Assembly: GCA_029068025.1 (NCBI GenBank)
Contig: JAIEDJ010000117.1
Coordinates: 1-6,005 of the forward strand
Source: Oscillospiraceae bacterium
Lineage (GTDB): Bacteria; Bacillota; Clostridia; Oscillospirales; Ruminococcaceae
Direction: 5' to 3'
DNA: 6,005 nucleotides
In this document: piece after piece, positions 5,010 to 6,005 of the stretch
Position numbering within the stretch: the first letter of the stretch is position 1
Layout: every line of letters begins with the position of its first letter
The notes under the pieces: generated by a model
Told to the model about the DNA's origin: nothing
The model's database searches: none
The model's input: the letters and a program-made list of their open reading frames with translations, nothing else
Translations under genes and position numbers: made by a program

Positions 5010-5736
5010 TCTTTTTTTCCTCTCTTCCATAAGTTTCCACACAGAAGCCTTTATATCCGCAGCAGGTGCAGGTCAGTTTTCTGAGCGTCGGCGTGTGCCT
5101 TGCCCAGACTGCCTCTTTGAGATCGGGCTTAAAAACCTCGTGACACTGCGGACAGATATACGCCGCCCTTTTAAAAAAGAAGTTCGTTACCCAGAACGCG
5201 TACGGGATCGCTATCAGGATATAAGCCGCAAAAAGCCACCACATTCCCGCGGCTATCCAGAGAATGATCGACGCCCACTGACATATGCCAATAGGAACCG
5301 CCGTGATCAGCAGGACAGCGTGCAGTTGTCTCAGTTTCTTCTTGTTTTCCATTACGTAAGCTATATCGCCGATAGATTCGACCGAAAATTTTTCAACGCT
5401 CCTCAGCTCCCGCTTGATACCGTCAAGCATATTGAGCTTCGCCTGTCTTTCGTTTACCTCTTCGCGAAGAAGCTGCTCCTGCTGTTCAAGCAAAACCGAA
5501 ATAACGCTTCCGGGATCGTCCCCCGACAGCAATTCCTTTATGCTGTTGATGGAAAGACCAACGTCGCGAAGAAAGCAAATGATCTTCATTCGTTTTAGAT
5601 CGTCGTCCGAATAAAGCCGCCTGCCCCCCTCGGACAGCTCACCGGGGTGTAAGATACCACGGGTATCATAATACTGTACCGTTCTGACGGATACGCCGCA
5701 TAGCCTGGCAATTTCTCCGGTCGTGTATTTTGACAT
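5002..5736 (-). CDS. Membrane-anchored MerR-family regulator with C-terminal zinc ribbon
   Basis: A 244-residue regulator. Residues 1-70 form a MerR winged helix-turn-helix (TTGEIARLCGVSVRTVQYYD, then GGRRLYSDDDLKRMKII). About 78-115 is a charged dimerisation coiled coil. Two hydrophobic segments follow at about 139-160 and 164-187. The tail carries C195-x2-C198 and C223-x2-C226, a likely zinc ribbon (ICPQCHEVF and LTCTCCGYKG). The short loop between the membrane segments places both ends in the cytoplasm, so DNA binding would be tethered to the membrane. GGAGG lies 8 nt before the ATG. It is first in the operon and overlaps the next gene by 8 nt. The promoter has a 19-bp spacer, the MerR hallmark, suggesting autoregulation. 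The signal sensed is unknown; an envelope-active compound or membrane stress is a guess from the ABC-exporter context. Confidence 0.92.
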   Translation of the reverse strand: MSKYTTGEIARLCGVSVRTVQYYDTRGILHPGELSEGGRRLYSDDDLKRMKIICFLRDVGLSINSIKELLSGDDPGSVISVLLEQQEQLLREEVNERQAKLNMLDGIKRELRSVEKFSVESIGDIAYVMENKKKLRQLHAVLLITAVPIGICQWASIILWIAAGMWWLFAAYILIAIPYAFWVTNFFFKRAAYICPQCHEVFKPDLKEAVWARHTPTLRKLTCTCCGYKGFCVETYGREEKKNG

Positions 5737-5759
5737 AGCTTTCTCCTCCCTTCCCCCTT

Positions 5760-5790
5760 ATTATACATCATTACGCAGCGTCACAAGCAA
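5760..5790 (-). promoter_or_regulatory. MerR-type promoter of the ABC operon (19-bp spacer)
   Basis: On the minus strand, TATAAT (5760-5765) is perfect. TTGCTT (5785-5790) lies 19 bp upstream, the over-long spacing that MerR proteins correct by twisting DNA. The predicted start is near 5753, leaving a ~17-nt leader. An alternative -35, TTGTGA, would be only 15 bp away, so the -35 choice is not certain. Confidence 0.6.
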
Positions 5791-5797
5791 TACGTAA
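5771..5797. promoter_or_regulatory. Candidate operator of the MerR regulator
   Basis: An imperfect palindrome TTACGC-A-GCGTCA (5771-5783, one mismatched pair) lies inside the 19-bp spacer, two bases off its centre. A wider dyad TTACG (5771-5775) and CGTAA (5793-5797), 22 bp centre to centre, spans the -35 box. Either could be the binding site; position is where MerR dimers normally bind. Confidence 0.45.
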
Positions 5798-5840
5798 CGC
5801 AGGGGGATTTTTTATATTTTTTTAAAAATATTGAAAATCA

Positions 5841-5864
5841 ACGCCGCGCATTTCTGCGCGGCGT
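5841..5864 (-). terminator. Stem-loop upstream of the ABC operon
   Basis: A perfect 10-bp stem, ACGCCGCGCA/TGCGCGGCGT, with a 4-nt loop. On the minus strand it is followed by TGATTTTCAATATTTTT, so it could terminate a minus-strand gene lying to the right of the window before the MerR promoter. As with the stem-loop at 2841-2864, which is unrelated in sequence, it directly abuts a copy of the structured repeat. Confidence 0.6.
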
Positions 5865-5865
5865 G

Positions 5866-5981
5866 TCAGCTTGTAGATAACCCCCTAAAATGTTGATCTT
5901 GTCTATTTTGCCACGTTGATCTCGGCTGGTTTTATAACGTTGACGAGGGGCTGTTTATCAAAAAATTTCAAAACCGTGCAG
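5866..5981. repeat. Structured repeat, copy B
   Basis: This is the second copy of the element at 2864-2956, in the same orientation. It contains three degenerate 23-24-nt units in tandem (5891-5913, 5914-5937, 5938-5961), each starting with a (C/T)GTTGA motif; copy A has only the last two. The predicted pairing is GATAA/TTATC (5876-5880 with 5955-5959), CCCCT/AGGGG (5882-5886 with 5946-5950) and ACGTT/AACGT (5913-5917 with 5936-5940). Similarity to copy A ends at 5981; the last 24 nt of the window show nothing recognisable. Confidence 0.85.
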
Positions 5982-6005
5982 CACCTAAAGCAACGCCGCA
6001 CCATT

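Noticed and set aside
5814..5831. An 8-bp AT-only palindrome upstream of the MerR promoter
   Set aside because: ATATTTTT/AAAAATAT in a pure AT tract is likely chance; at most it bends DNA or helps RNA polymerase bind.

Overview
The window looks like chromosomal DNA of a low-to-moderate GC Firmicute, most likely a gut Clostridia member of the Ruminococcus/Oscillospiraceae kind. This rests on strong AGGAGG-type ribosome binding sites, consensus sigma-A promoters (TTGACA-17-TATACT, TTGTTT-17-TATAAT), a clostridial-type small ferredoxin, a membrane-anchored MerR regulator with a C-terminal zinc ribbon, and intergenic regions full of hairpin-forming repeats. The genus is inferred; no rRNA or other marker gene is present.

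Layout. (1) 1-134: an outward (leftward) promoter and the terminator of the first gene. (2) 135-1415, minus strand: O-acetylhomoserine sulfhydrylase (metY-type), with its own promoter at 1479-1507. (3) 1503-1850: a gene-free stretch that opens with a perfect 50-bp palindrome carrying the metY -35 box, followed by GC-rich hairpins and two copies of a ~63-nt direct repeat. (4) 1968-2836, plus strand: an NAD(P)H/FMN-type iron-sulfur flavoprotein, then a one-cluster ferredoxin. They are separated by a terminator-like hairpin whose 3' arm contains the ferredoxin ribosome binding site. (5) 2841-3051: a stem-loop, one copy of a structured repeat, and a nested multi-hairpin region. (6) 3141-5736, minus strand: a tightly overlapping four-gene operon of MerR-type membrane regulator, PLDc_N small membrane protein, ABC ATPase and ABC-2 permease. 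(7) 5760-6005: the operon promoter with the long 19-bp spacer typical of MerR targets, another stem-loop, and the second copy of the structured repeat.

How the parts fit. metY makes homocysteine from O-acetylhomoserine and sulfide and stands alone. The flavoprotein and ferredoxin look like a small redox pair whose relative expression may be set by the intervening hairpin. The MerR/PLDc_N/ABC operon resembles the Bacillus yxlE-yxlF-yxlG cluster with a different regulator. It is probably a self-regulated envelope-stress or export module; its substrate cannot be read from the sequence.

The most notable non-coding signal is the repeat pair at 2864-2956 and 5866-5981. The copies lie in the same orientation on either side of the ABC operon. 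They differ at only 4 of 69 aligned core positions, and two of those four form a compensatory A-T to G-C change in a predicted stem. No phage, CRISPR array, tRNA, rRNA or intact transposase was found.
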